Part shown: in pieces, positions 22,277 to 30,730 of the stretch
Numbering within the stretch: position 1 is the first letter of the stretch
Layout: every line of letters begins with the position of its first letter
NCBI GenBank assembly: GCA_902492825.1
Contig: CABUMZ010000002.1
Coordinates: 1-34,194 of the forward strand
From: an uncultured Collinsella sp.
Lineage (GTDB): Bacteria > Actinomycetota > Coriobacteriia > Coriobacteriales > Coriobacteriaceae
Length of the DNA stretch: 34,194 bases
Direction: 5' to 3'
Notes under the pieces: generated by a model
What the model was told of the DNA's origin: nothing
The model's database searches: none
The model's input: the letters and a program-made list of their open reading frames with translations, nothing else
Position numbers and translations under genes: made by a program

Positions 22277-23174
22277 TGTAAAGAAACGTGGCGGATTGGG
22301 ACGTGGACTCAATGCTTTGGTCTCAGAGGCCGAGTATGAGACCGGCGGTTCGGCTGCATCGGCTTCAAATGCCGCATCTGAAACAAAACTACCTATTGAG
22401 GATATCGTTCCCAATCCTAATCAGCCGCGAATTCACTTTAACGAAACTGAACTTCGCGAGTTGAGCGAGTCAATCCAAGAACATGGCGTTTTGCAGCCGC
22501 TTTTGGTTCGCAAGCATGGAAACGGCTATGAGATCATCGCTGGTGAGCGTCGTTACCAGGCGTCAAAGCTTGCTGGCCTTGAAGAATTGCCAGTCATCAT
22601 TAAAGAGGTAAATGATGAAGAGATGCTTGCTCTTGCTCTTATCGAAAACCTTCAGCGTTCTGATCTGAATCCCGTCGAAGAGGCTAAGGGCTATCGCCAA
22701 CTCATTGATGCCAGCGGGATGACCCAGGAGGCATTGTCGAAGGCAGTAAGCAAGTCACGCTCTGCAATTACAAACTCGCTGCGTCTTCTCGATCTCCCCG
22801 AAGTGGTTCAGCAGATGATTTTTGAGGGCAAACTTACTGCTGGTCATGCACGTGCGATTCTTGCAGTTCCCTATGAGGACGCGCGTATTCGACTTGCAGA
22901 GAAAGTTGTTACAGAGGGCCTTTCCGTAAGAGCGACAGAAAATCTTGCTCCGTTGTTTTCTGCCGGAGAGACACCTAAGACGCCAAGGCCTGCAACGCCT
23001 CAGTCCTTTAAAAAGGCTGCCCGTGTGCTTCGTCAGGTATTTAATACCAATGTGCGTGTGAAGAGCTCGCGTGGAAAGAATAAGATTGAGATTGAGTTTA
23101 AAGACGAGGAAGAGCTCTCTCGTATTCTTGGCGAAATGATTCAGTTTGATCAAGGAGGCCAAGATGAGGAATAA
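22269..23174 (+). CDS. parB: Chromosome-partitioning CTPase ParB (Spo0J)
   Basis: The 301-residue product begins with a basic KKRGGLGRGLNALV segment, which in ParB proteins stimulates ParA. Then comes the ParB/Srx CTP-binding domain with GERRYQA (92-98) and the parS-binding helix-turn-helix (MTQEALSKAVSKSRSAITNSLRLL). A linker and the C-terminal dimer domain (KIEIEFKDEEELSRIL) follow. ParB loads at parS, spreads as a CTP-dependent clamp and recruits SMC. The GTG start overlaps parA, and the stop overlaps the following small gene by 11 nt. Confidence 0.96.
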   Translation: MPSVKKRGGLGRGLNALVSEAEYETGGSAASASNAASETKLPIEDIVPNPNQPRIHFNETELRELSESIQEHGVLQPLLVRKHGNGYEIIAGERRYQASKLAGLEELPVIIKEVNDEEMLALALIENLQRSDLNPVEEAKGYRQLIDASGMTQEALSKAVSKSRSAITNSLRLLDLPEVVQQMIFEGKLTAGHARAILAVPYEDARIRLAEKVVTEGLSVRATENLAPLFSAGETPKTPRPATPQSFKKAARVLRQVFNTNVRVKSSRGKNKIEIEFKDEEELSRILGEMIQFDQGGQDEE

Positions 23175-23418
23175 GATTTTAACAGCGATTGCATTGGTGA
23201 CGACTGTCGCGGCTGGTGCCTTTGCTGGCTATAAGATCGCGACAGACGATGAACTTCGAGGTCGTTTGCTTCGTGGCGCGCAAGATATCGTCGATACTTC
23301 CAAAAAGAAAATGGATGTTATGACGGAAGATGTTGCCATGCGTACTGCTCAGGTAACGAAGAATCCCAAGATTAATCAAGGTTGGGTCAGCAACCAATGG
23401 GAAAATGTAGGCTATTAG
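23164..23418 (+). CDS. Small YtxH-like membrane protein in the parAB operon
   Basis: The 84-residue product starts MRNKILTAIALVTTVAAGAFAGYKIA, one membrane segment, followed by a charged helix (DDELRGRLLRGAQDIVDTSKKKMDVMTEDVAMR) as in YtxH-type small proteins. The ATG at 23164 has AAGGAGG 5 nt upstream and lies inside the end of parB, so it is translationally coupled; a longer frame at 23146 lacks this. Function is unknown. Linkage to parB suggests, but does not prove, a role at the membrane in segregation. Confidence 0.75.
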   Translation: MRNKILTAIALVTTVAAGAFAGYKIATDDELRGRLLRGAQDIVDTSKKKMDVMTEDVAMRTAQVTKNPKINQGWVSNQWENVGY

Positions 23419-23447
23419 GTACCTAACAATTACTCAGCATATTTTGA

Positions 23448-23487
23448 GGGGTCCTTGTCTGATTCATGAGACAAGGACCCCTTATTT
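23448..23487 (+). terminator. Terminator of the rsmG-parAB region
   Basis: The 13-bp stem GGGGTCCTTGTCT/AGACAAGGACCCC has an 8-nt loop and is followed by TTATTTT. Confidence 0.85.
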
Positions 23488-23543
23488 TGGCCATAAAAAA
23501 TGGGACAGGTAGCAGCTGATTCAAAATTAAGGTCAATAAATGA

Positions 23544-23580
23544 AACGACCCCGGTTGCATATTCTGTAACCGGGGTCGTT
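23544..23580 (-). terminator. Terminator of rlmN
   Basis: A perfect 13-bp stem AACGACCCCGGTT/AACCGGGGTCGTT lies 38 nt past the rlmN stop; on the minus strand it is followed by TCATTTATT, a weak T-rich run. Confidence 0.7.
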
Positions 23581-23583
23581 CGA

Positions 23584-23599
23584 TGTTTCACATGAAACG
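23584..23599. promoter_or_regulatory. parS: Near-perfect parS site after rlmN
   Basis: TGTTTCACATGAAACG differs from the perfect sites at two positions (one central G to A, last A to G). It lies in the spacer between the rlmN stop and its terminator, 2.1 kb from the parS cluster, and is a likely secondary ParB site. Confidence 0.65.
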
Positions 23600-23617
23600 T
23601 TTTGGGATGCGACTCCC

Positions 23618-24670
23618 CTATGCGTTCTTCTGAACTTTGAAGCGCTGCTTCAGCTGTCCGCAAGCGGCGTCAATATCGTTACCACGGGAGTTACGAATCG
23701 TGGTCTCGATGCCACGGGACTCAAGACGACGCTGAAGATCCTCAACCTTATGAATCGGCGACGGCTTGAGCGGGCTACCCTCGATGTCGTTAAGCTGAAT
23801 GAGGTTAACGTGGCACAGCGTTCCCTCGCAGAAGTCGCAGAGCGCCTGCATTTCGGGATTCGTATCGTTGACGCCTTCGATCATGGCATACTCATAGGTC
23901 GGGCGGCGGCCGGTCTTCTCGGTGTAGAGCTGAAGCGCTTCGTGAAGGCGAAGCAGCGTGTACTTCTTAACACCGGGCATGAGCTTATTGCGCGTCGACT
24001 GGATGGCGGAATGCAGGGAAACGGCAAGCGTGAACTGCTCGGGGATGTCGGCAAATTTGCGAATACCGGGAATAACGCCGCTGGTAGAGACGGTGAGGTG
24101 ACGAGCGCCGATACCGATGCCATCGGGGTCGTTGAGGATTCGCAGCGCCTTGAGAACCTCGTCGTAGTTGGCAAACGGCTCGCCCTGGCCCATGAAGACA
24201 ACGCTCGTGGCGCGCTCGCCAAAGTCGTTGGATACATGAAGTACCTGGTCGACGATCTCTTGAGCGGTCAGAGAGCGCTTGAGGCCGTTGAGACCGGTAG
24301 CGCAAAAGGCACAGCCCATGCCACAGCCTGCCTGGGTGGAAACGCAGACGGAAAGTTTGTTACGACGGGGCATGCCGACGGTCTCGACGGAAACGCCGTC
24401 GTGGTACTCGAGCAGATACTTGCGAGAGCCATCTTTGGAAACCTGCTTGGTGAGTTCAGTCGGCGTGTCAAAGGCAAAAGCCTCTTTAAGCTGCTCGCGG
24501 AAAGCCTTTGGAAGGTTGGTCATATCGTCAAACGAACAAACGTTCTTCTCAAAGACCCATTCGATGAGCTGCTTCGCGCGGAAGGCGGGCTGGCCAAGCT
24601 CGGCCACGAGCTCGCGAATATCGTTTTGGCTCAAGTCGCGAATGTCCTGAGATTTAGTCCTGGGATTCAT
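23618..24670 (-). CDS. rlmN: 23S rRNA A2503 / tRNA A37 C2-methyltransferase RlmN
   Basis: The 350-residue radical-SAM protein has the CxxxCxxC motif CGMGCAFC (Cys116, 120, 123) for the 4Fe-4S cluster and the C-terminal cysteine in AACGQLKQ that carries the methyl intermediate. It makes m2A2503 in 23S rRNA and m2A37 in some tRNAs. It is transcribed against the neighbouring genes and divergently from ddl, with 85 nt between the two starts. Confidence 0.96.
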   Translation of the reverse strand: MNPRTKSQDIRDLSQNDIRELVAELGQPAFRAKQLIEWVFEKNVCSFDDMTNLPKAFREQLKEAFAFDTPTELTKQVSKDGSRKYLLEYHDGVSVETVGMPRRNKLSVCVSTQAGCGMGCAFCATGLNGLKRSLTAQEIVDQVLHVSNDFGERATSVVFMGQGEPFANYDEVLKALRILNDPDGIGIGARHLTVSTSGVIPGIRKFADIPEQFTLAVSLHSAIQSTRNKLMPGVKKYTLLRLHEALQLYTEKTGRRPTYEYAMIEGVNDTNPEMQALCDFCEGTLCHVNLIQLNDIEGSPLKPSPIHKVEDLQRRLESRGIETTIRNSRGNDIDAACGQLKQRFKVQKNA

Positions 24671-24755
24671 GGAAGCCTTTCGATTTTGGGGAAACGTAGA
24701 GGGTATCGCTACAATATGGTATCAGCAGCAGAAATTATAGAGGAGGAGTCTGCCC

Positions 24756-25721
24756 ATGCCGGGTAAAAGCCTAGAGAACATGCACGTAGCGGTCTTGGCG
24801 GGCGGTCATTCCGCTGAGCGCGAGATCTCGCTCAATTCGGGAAAGAACGTCGTGGTTGCCTTGAAGGAGGCCGGCTACACTTCGGTGGAGCTGCTCGACA
24901 CGGCTGCCGATGATTTTATGGTAACCATGGCGACCGGCGGCTTTGACGTGGCGTTTATCGCCATGCACGGTGCCGGCGGCGAGGATGGCGCCATGCAGGG
25001 CGCCATGGAGACCCTGGGTATCCCCTACACGGCCTCGGGCGTGCTTGCCAGCGCCTGCGGTGCCGACAAGGAGGTCTCTAAGCTCTTGTACGCCAAGGCG
25101 GGCATCCCCATTGCCCCCGGCCTCGCGCTCGAGGTGGGCGATGAAGTCGATATCGATCATATCGTCGAGGTTTGTGGCGAGCGCTGCTTTGTGAAGCCGG
25201 CCGTCAACGGTTCCAGCTATGGCATTTCCCTGGTCCATGAGCCCTCCGAGCTGCCCGCGGCAATCGCCAAGGCGTTTGAGTACGGCGACAAAGTGCTGGT
25301 CGAGAAGTGCATCGAGGGTACCGAGATCACCGTCGGCGTGTACGGCGGGGACGACGTGCGCGCTCTGCCGATTGTCGAGATTCGTAAGCCCAAGGACTGC
25401 GAGTTCTACGATCTGGACGTGAAGTATGTCGACCCTACGGACATCCATCGCATTCCGGCGCAGATTTCACCCGAGAATTACACTCGCGCTCAGGAGCTTG
25501 CCTGCGCTGCTCACAAGGCCCTCGGTTGCCTGGGTATCTCGCGCAGCGACTTTATTGTGAGTGAGGACGGCCCCGTCATCCTCGAGACCAATACCATTCC
25601 CGGCATGACCGATACGTCGCTGTATCCGGATGAGATCCGCCACACCGACGACATGACGTTCCCGCAGGTCTGTGACAGCCTGATCCGTATGGGCCTTCGT
25701 CGAGCGGGCATTGCATGCTAA
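24756..25721 (+). CDS. ddl: D-alanine-D-alanine ligase
   Basis: The 321-residue ATP-grasp enzyme joins two D-alanines for the peptidoglycan stem peptide. Visible motifs are GGHSAEREISLNSG (16-29), HGAGGEDGAMQG, VKPAVNGSSYGISLV, EKCIEGTEITVGV and ETNTIPGMTDTSLYP. The serine/tyrosine positions that give D-Ala-D-Ala rather than D-Ala-D-Lac specificity were not checked in detail. GGAGGAG stands 9 nt before the ATG. The stop overlaps the dinG-like gene by 7 nt, so the two are coupled. A -10-like TACAAT (24710-24715) may serve as promoter. Confidence 0.95.
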   Translation: MPGKSLENMHVAVLAGGHSAEREISLNSGKNVVVALKEAGYTSVELLDTAADDFMVTMATGGFDVAFIAMHGAGGEDGAMQGAMETLGIPYTASGVLASACGADKEVSKLLYAKAGIPIAPGLALEVGDEVDIDHIVEVCGERCFVKPAVNGSSYGISLVHEPSELPAAIAKAFEYGDKVLVEKCIEGTEITVGVYGGDDVRALPIVEIRKPKDCEFYDLDVKYVDPTDIHRIPAQISPENYTRAQELACAAHKALGCLGISRSDFIVSEDGPVILETNTIPGMTDTSLYPDEIRHTDDMTFPQVCDSLIRMGLRRAGIAC

Positions 25722-28609
25722 TCGAGGACGCGGTTTCGTCAGGAACGCCGCAGTTTGTCATCGACTCCTATGCCACGCTTGCCGAACGCGCCAAAACGCA
25801 GTCCTTCGGCCTTGTCGAGGAAGATGTGATCGTCCTCGATACCGAGACCACGGGTCTTTCGGTGCAGGACAATGAGCTGATCGAGATCTCGGCGGCCCGC
25901 CTTTCGGGCCGCGAGGTCGTCGACCGCTTCGATACCTTCGTGCATCCCAAGCAACTGATTCCCGCCGAGATTACCGAGCTCACGAGCATTACAAATGCCG
26001 ATGTGGCAGATGCCCCGTCGGCCGTTGAGGCCGTCGCCGCTCTCGCCGATTTTGTCGGTGGTTGCCCGGTGATCGCACATAACGCCACGTTCGACCGCTC
26101 GTTTGTCGAGTCGGTCAAAGGCGGCGTCAACGTGAGCGATATCTGGATCGATTCGCTGGCGCTGTCGCGCATCGCGCTTCCGCGCCTGGCCTCGCACAAG
26201 CTGTCTTTTATGGCCGATCTGTTTGGCTGTGACTCGGTATCACACCGTGCCAATGCCGATGTCGACGCCCTGTGTGGCGTATGGCGCGTGTTGCTCGTGG
26301 CGCTCACCGACTTGCCTCAGGGCCTCATGGCGCGCCTAGCCGACATGCATCCGGATGTGCCTTGGTCCTATCGTCCTATCTTCTCATTCTTGGCAGGGCA
26401 GAACCCTGGTTCTATCTTCTCTCTCAGCGCCGCTCGTACTGACGTTCTCAAGGCCGATCGCGCCGACGATCGGGTGGACGCCGACGAACTGCCGGTACTC
26501 AAGATGCCGAGTCGTGAGGAGATTGAGGCAGACTATGCGCCAGGTGGCCTGGTCAATCGCATGTATCCCACCTACGAGCCGCGTGATGAGCAGATCGCGA
26601 TGGCGCTCGAGGTCCGCGATGCGCTGGTCACGGGCACTCATCGTGTAATTGAGGCGGGCACGGGCGTCGGCAAATCGATGGCCTATCTGGTGCCTTTTGC
26701 CGAGGTAGCACGCCGTAACAACATCACGGTTGGTATTGCGACCAAATCGAACAATCTTGCAGACCAGCTCATGTACCATGAGCTGCCAAAACTTGCCGAG
26801 CAACTGGACGGTGGTCTGTCATTTTGCGCTCTCAAGGGGTATGACCACTATCCGTGCCTGCGCAAGCTTGAGCGCATGAGCCGAGGCCAGGTCGAGATTA
26901 CCACCAAGCGCGATCCGGCGGACACGCTCACGGCGGTCGCGGTCATTATGGCGTACGTCTGCCAATCAGCCGATGGCGACCTCGACTCGCTTGGCATTCG
27001 GTGGCGCAGCGTCAACCGCCCCGACTTTACGACGGCCTCGCGCGAGTGTGCTCGCCGCCTCTGCCCGTTTTTCCCTGATAAATGTTTGGTCCACGGCGCT
27101 CGCCGTCGTGCGGCGCATGCCGATGTGGTGGTCACCAACCATTCCCTGCTGTTCCGCAATGTTGCGGCCGAGGGCAGGATTTTGCCTCCGATTCGTCATT
27201 GGGTAATCGACGAGGCTCATTCTATCGAGCGCGAGGCGCGCCGTCAGTGGGCGCGCGTGGTGTCGGCGGACGAATCACGCGTTCTGTTTGAGCGCCTGGG
27301 TGGCTCGAGCACCGGTGCGCTAAGCCAGGTCTCCCGTGATTTGGCAACCTCCGAGGGCTCTACGCTCTATTTGGGCCTTACTGCCAAGGCGACGTCGACG
27401 GTTGCGCGCGCGAGCATGGCAATCGCCGACGTGTTCGATGGCGTTCGCGAGCTCGGCCGCCGTGCCCGTGGGGGTTATGACAATGCCAATCTATGGATTG
27501 GCCCCGAGCTGCGCGAATCTGACGACTGGCATGATTTCTTACAGTCGGCCTACACTGCCATCGACGCATTGGAACAAGCTGACAAGAGCGTCGACGCGCT
27601 GGTGCAAGCCGTCGCCGCCGACAAGCCCGAGGTTGTTGTCGACCTGGGCGATATTTCGCGCCGCCTGCACGAGCTGGCCGAGAACCTCAAGCTCATCATT
27701 GATGGCACCGATGAACACTACGTGTATTCGCTGCAAGTCAATCGCAGGCTGCGTGCCGGCGGAGAGTCAATGACCGCAGAGCGCATCGACATTGGCGAGG
27801 CCTTGGCAACCGAGTGGCTGCCCGAGGTTCACACGGCTATCTTTGCCTCGGCGACCATGACGGTGTCCAAAAGCTTTGAACACTTTAACCACGCGGTCGG
27901 TCTCGATCGCATCGGTGCTTCAACATCCTCATCGTTGCACTTGGACTCGAGCTACGACTTCGATTCGAACATGGCTGTAGTCGTTGCGGGCGATATCCCC
28001 GATCCGCGCGATCGCGAGAGCTATCTTACGGCGCTCGAGCGCGTGCTGGTCGACGCCCATCTTGCCATGGGCGGATCGGTGCTCACACTGTTCACCAATC
28101 GGCGCGACATGGAAGACCTGTACGCCCGCGTTGAGCCCAAGATGGCCCGTGCGGGTCTGGAGCTCAACTGCCAGCAGCGCAACTCATCTCCTCGTCGCCT
28201 GCGCGACCGGTTTATCAACGAGCCGACCTCGTCGCTTTTTGCGCTTAAGGCCTTCTGGGAGGGGTTTGACGCCAGCGGCGAGACGCTGCGTTGCGTCATC
28301 ATTCCCAAGCTGCCGTTCTCGAGCCCCACGGACCCGCTCTCGTGCGAGCGCAACCTGCGCGAAGACCGCGCTTGGGCGCGCTATTCGCTGCCCGAGGCGG
28401 TGCTCGAGGTTAAGCAGGCGGCCGGCCGCCTTATCCGCTCGTCGACCGATTGCGGCGTGCTGATTCTGGCCGACCCGCGCCTGGTGACGAAGGGCTACGG
28501 AAAGAAGTTCTTAACGTCGCTGCCCACGAGCTCCTACCAGCGCATCGAATCGGCGCAGATCGGTCACTATCTGCAACTGTGGCGCGCACGTCACGAGCGG
28601 CGGCGCTAA
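25715..28609 (+). CDS. dinG: DinG-family helicase with N-terminal DEDDh exonuclease
   Basis: The 964-residue product starts with an epsilon-like 3'-5' exonuclease: DTET (42-45), HNATFD (122-127), and HRANADVDA (177-185) supplying the last acidic residue. A superfamily 2 XPD-like helicase follows: Walker A EAGTGVGKS (313-321) and DEAH (499-502). Four cysteines (381, 445, 450, 457; the last three spaced C-x4-C-x6-C) stand where E. coli DinG binds its 4Fe-4S cluster. Firmicute exonuclease-DinG fusions usually lack that cluster, so this protein seems to keep both. DinG unwinds forks, R-loops and G-quadruplexes. The ATG overlaps ddl. Confidence 0.92.
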   Translation: MLIEDAVSSGTPQFVIDSYATLAERAKTQSFGLVEEDVIVLDTETTGLSVQDNELIEISAARLSGREVVDRFDTFVHPKQLIPAEITELTSITNADVADAPSAVEAVAALADFVGGCPVIAHNATFDRSFVESVKGGVNVSDIWIDSLALSRIALPRLASHKLSFMADLFGCDSVSHRANADVDALCGVWRVLLVALTDLPQGLMARLADMHPDVPWSYRPIFSFLAGQNPGSIFSLSAARTDVLKADRADDRVDADELPVLKMPSREEIEADYAPGGLVNRMYPTYEPRDEQIAMALEVRDALVTGTHRVIEAGTGVGKSMAYLVPFAEVARRNNITVGIATKSNNLADQLMYHELPKLAEQLDGGLSFCALKGYDHYPCLRKLERMSRGQVEITTKRDPADTLTAVAVIMAYVCQSADGDLDSLGIRWRSVNRPDFTTASRECARRLCPFFPDKCLVHGARRRAAHADVVVTNHSLLFRNVAAEGRILPPIRHWVIDEAHSIEREARRQWARVVSADESRVLFERLGGSSTGALSQVSRDLATSEGSTLYLGLTAKATSTVARASMAIADVFDGVRELGRRARGGYDNANLWIGPELRESDDWHDFLQSAYTAIDALEQADKSVDALVQAVAADKPEVVVDLGDISRRLHELAENLKLIIDGTDEHYVYSLQVNRRLRAGGESMTAERIDIGEALATEWLPEVHTAIFASATMTVSKSFEHFNHAVGLDRIGASTSSSLHLDSSYDFDSNMAVVVAGDIPDPRDRESYLTALERVLVDAHLAMGGSVLTLFTNRRDMEDLYARVEPKMARAGLELNCQQRNSSPRRLRDRFINEPTSSLFALKAFWEGFDASGETLRCVIIPKLPFSSPTDPLSCERNLREDRAWARYSLPEAVLEVKQAAGRLIRSSTDCGVLILADPRLVTKGYGKKFLTSLPTSSYQRIESAQIGHYLQLWRARHERRR

Positions 28610-29523
28610 AGCGGACAGACGAGGGTTTTTGCCATATCGCACAGACGCTTTGACAGGGCGGGGTCATCCAAGATGCGGATGGCTCCGCCCGCTGCGATTA
28701 CCTGGCTCAGTAGCCAACGCTCGGAGCCGTAATGCACGGTTACCGTTGCCATGTCTGCCCCGCTGCGCTCGATTAGGGTGATGCCGGCCCAGTCCAGATG
28801 CTCCGCCATATCGAATGGCATCAAGAGCTTTGCGCTACGCTGCGTCCGGGCAAGGGAATCGTGGAGGGATGCGACGCCCGGTGTGTGAGGCACGACGGAG
28901 TCTTCCGTCAAGGTGAGTCCCTCGATTTTATCCATGCGATAGGTGCGCTGCTCATCGACCGCGATGTCCCAGGCAATCAGGTATGTTTGGTCGCCGTTTG
29001 CCGTAATGCGCAAGGGGTCGACCAGACGCTCGCGTGGCCGCGCATCGTCCATCGAGCGATACGAGATGCGGCAACGAACACCGTCCTGAATGGCGCAGCT
29101 CAGCTGCTGCCAGTGCGACCCGTGGTTGACGGTGTCAAAGACGCGCTGGTTATAGCCGAGCTCTTCGGGCAGAAGGGCATGTCGAATCCGAGCTGCCGTC
29201 TGCGGCTCGATCCCCAACGATTCAAGTTCATGGTTGAGCACGGCGCCCTCGGCGGCACTCAGGCGCAACGGTAGCACGCGCCCGGCGTCACCAGTGAGGG
29301 CCACGCGCTCGCCGCGGCATTCGCAGATGATGCGCGCGCCCGATTCTCGGTCCGCGAGCGTCGAGACGATCTCGAGAATCTCGTCGAGCGATACTCCCGT
29401 GATGTCAAAGCGGCCGCAAATTTCGGTTCGTGTCATGCCGCTCTCGCCGGCGGCGTAGAGGGCCTCCATGATGTCGATGGCGCGCGAGAGTCTCTGCTCG
29501 CTGGTGAGTTTACGCACGGGCAT
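28606..29523 (-). CDS. WYL-domain transcriptional regulator, second of a pair (PafC-like)
   Basis: The 305-residue product has an N-terminal helix-turn-helix (RLSRAIDIMEALYAAGESGMTRTEICGRF), a linker, and a WYL domain (about 160-240; CRISYRSMDDARPRERLVDPLRITANGDQTYLIAWD). A C-terminal WCX extension follows. WYL domains sense single-stranded nucleic acid or similar ligands. The ATG at 29523 is preferred, since the longer TTG start would enlarge the overlap with the partner gene (14 nt at this start). The gene converges with dinG, with stops overlapping by 4 nt. Confidence 0.85.
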   Translation of the reverse strand: MPVRKLTSEQRLSRAIDIMEALYAAGESGMTRTEICGRFDITGVSLDEILEIVSTLADRESGARIICECRGERVALTGDAGRVLPLRLSAAEGAVLNHELESLGIEPQTAARIRHALLPEELGYNQRVFDTVNHGSHWQQLSCAIQDGVRCRISYRSMDDARPRERLVDPLRITANGDQTYLIAWDIAVDEQRTYRMDKIEGLTLTEDSVVPHTPGVASLHDSLARTQRSAKLLMPFDMAEHLDWAGITLIERSGADMATVTVHYGSERWLLSQVIAAGGAIRILDDPALSKRLCDMAKTLVCPL

Positions 29524-30532
29524 GCTCGTGCACCGTCCTTTCAATGAGGTGGTTCCACGCCTGCTTGAGCGATTTGGGGGCCATGGGCCTCATGCCGTCC
29601 ATGGCGTGGGCCATGCAAAATGAGGCGGCGGCTTCAAGGTCGCGCACGTCAACGGTCCAGATCCATCCCGCATCGGTGTGTGCGAGCTCACCTCGCCCGC
29701 GCGTGAGGCCGTTGATCATATCGATCTGCGTCTGAGGGGCGAACGAGAACGTGGCTGCAACGGGCGGTCGGTCGGCGAAATCGAATTCAAAGAACAGATA
29801 GTCGTTGAGATTGAAGTCCGCAGGGATGGCGTAGGCCTTCGAAGGACGCCAAGCGCGAACGATACGGTCGCAGCGGAATGTCCTGATGTCGTCGGTGACA
29901 TTGTCGAGGCCGCAGAAGTACGCCACGCCCTCGCGTTCGAACATGCCGTAGACACAGACGGTACGTTCTTTCTGCTCGCCGCGTCCGTTCTGATATAAAA
30001 ATCGCAGCGCGCATCGCTCGGCAAAGGCGCTCCATACCGCATCGACGGTGGGAGAGCGGCGGATCGGTACTTCGTCCACCGCCGACATGCCGGTGAGGTA
30101 GGCAATTTTGGAGCGAATATCGGCAAGCGGCGCGGCAAAGGTGGAAGAGCCGGCCGCTAGCGTCTGGTCGATGGCGTTGAGTAGGATGTCGGCGTCGTCT
30201 GCGGTGATGAGGCCGCCTGCAGCAAACGTGTGCTCGCGGTCGATTGTCCACGAGCTTTCCTCGGTCTCCTGCGCACCGGCGGGGCGAACCTCCTTGATTA
30301 AGATGCCACGCTCGAGCAGTTTGTCACGATCGCGCCGAAACTTGCGCTTATCCGAGTCGATGTTGCCCGAGCCATATCCCAGGTCAGAATCCAAGACGAT
30401 CTGCTCGGTCGTCAGCGGTTCGGGGGAGCTGTTGAGCACAAAGAAAAGGTTGAGGATGCGCTGAGCCGTTTTATCGAAACTGGGCTCCGAACTTCCCTTT
30501 TTAATTGTCGCGGTCGCGTCGCTTGCCGTCAT
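29510..30532 (-). CDS. WYL-domain transcriptional regulator, first of a pair (PafB-like)
   Basis: The 340-residue product has an N-terminal winged helix (about 20-105, with DSDKRKFRRDRDKLLERGI), a WYL domain (about 175-240; CALRFLYQNGRGEQKERTVCVYGMFEREGVAYFCGLDN) and a C-terminal WCX-like part. Tandem WYL genes of this kind match PafB/PafC, which in mycobacteria activate DNA-damage genes when single-stranded DNA accumulates. No proteasome genes lie nearby. The downstream partner overlaps by 14 nt, so the two are probably a heterodimer. The first start (30532) is accepted by default. Confidence 0.85.
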   Translation of the reverse strand: MTASDATATIKKGSSEPSFDKTAQRILNLFFVLNSSPEPLTTEQIVLDSDLGYGSGNIDSDKRKFRRDRDKLLERGILIKEVRPAGAQETEESSWTIDREHTFAAGGLITADDADILLNAIDQTLAAGSSTFAAPLADIRSKIAYLTGMSAVDEVPIRRSPTVDAVWSAFAERCALRFLYQNGRGEQKERTVCVYGMFEREGVAYFCGLDNVTDDIRTFRCDRIVRAWRPSKAYAIPADFNLNDYLFFEFDFADRPPVAATFSFAPQTQIDMINGLTRGRGELAHTDAGWIWTVDVRDLEAAASFCMAHAMDGMRPMAPKSLKQAWNHLIERTVHEHARA

Positions 30533-30730
30533 AGAGTCCTCGCATAAGAAGGTAGTTTGCTGCCATGATTTTAGTCCGATATGGAGATTAGGCTATATCC
30601 TTGTCCGCTCGGGGCGTTAAGATGGCCCGAATTCGGTCGTTTGCGCTCGCTCGGGGTATACTTTCGACTATATACGGTTCTAATGTGCATGCATTGGGCC
30701 TATTTGTCGGATTATGGATGTGGAGCGCAC

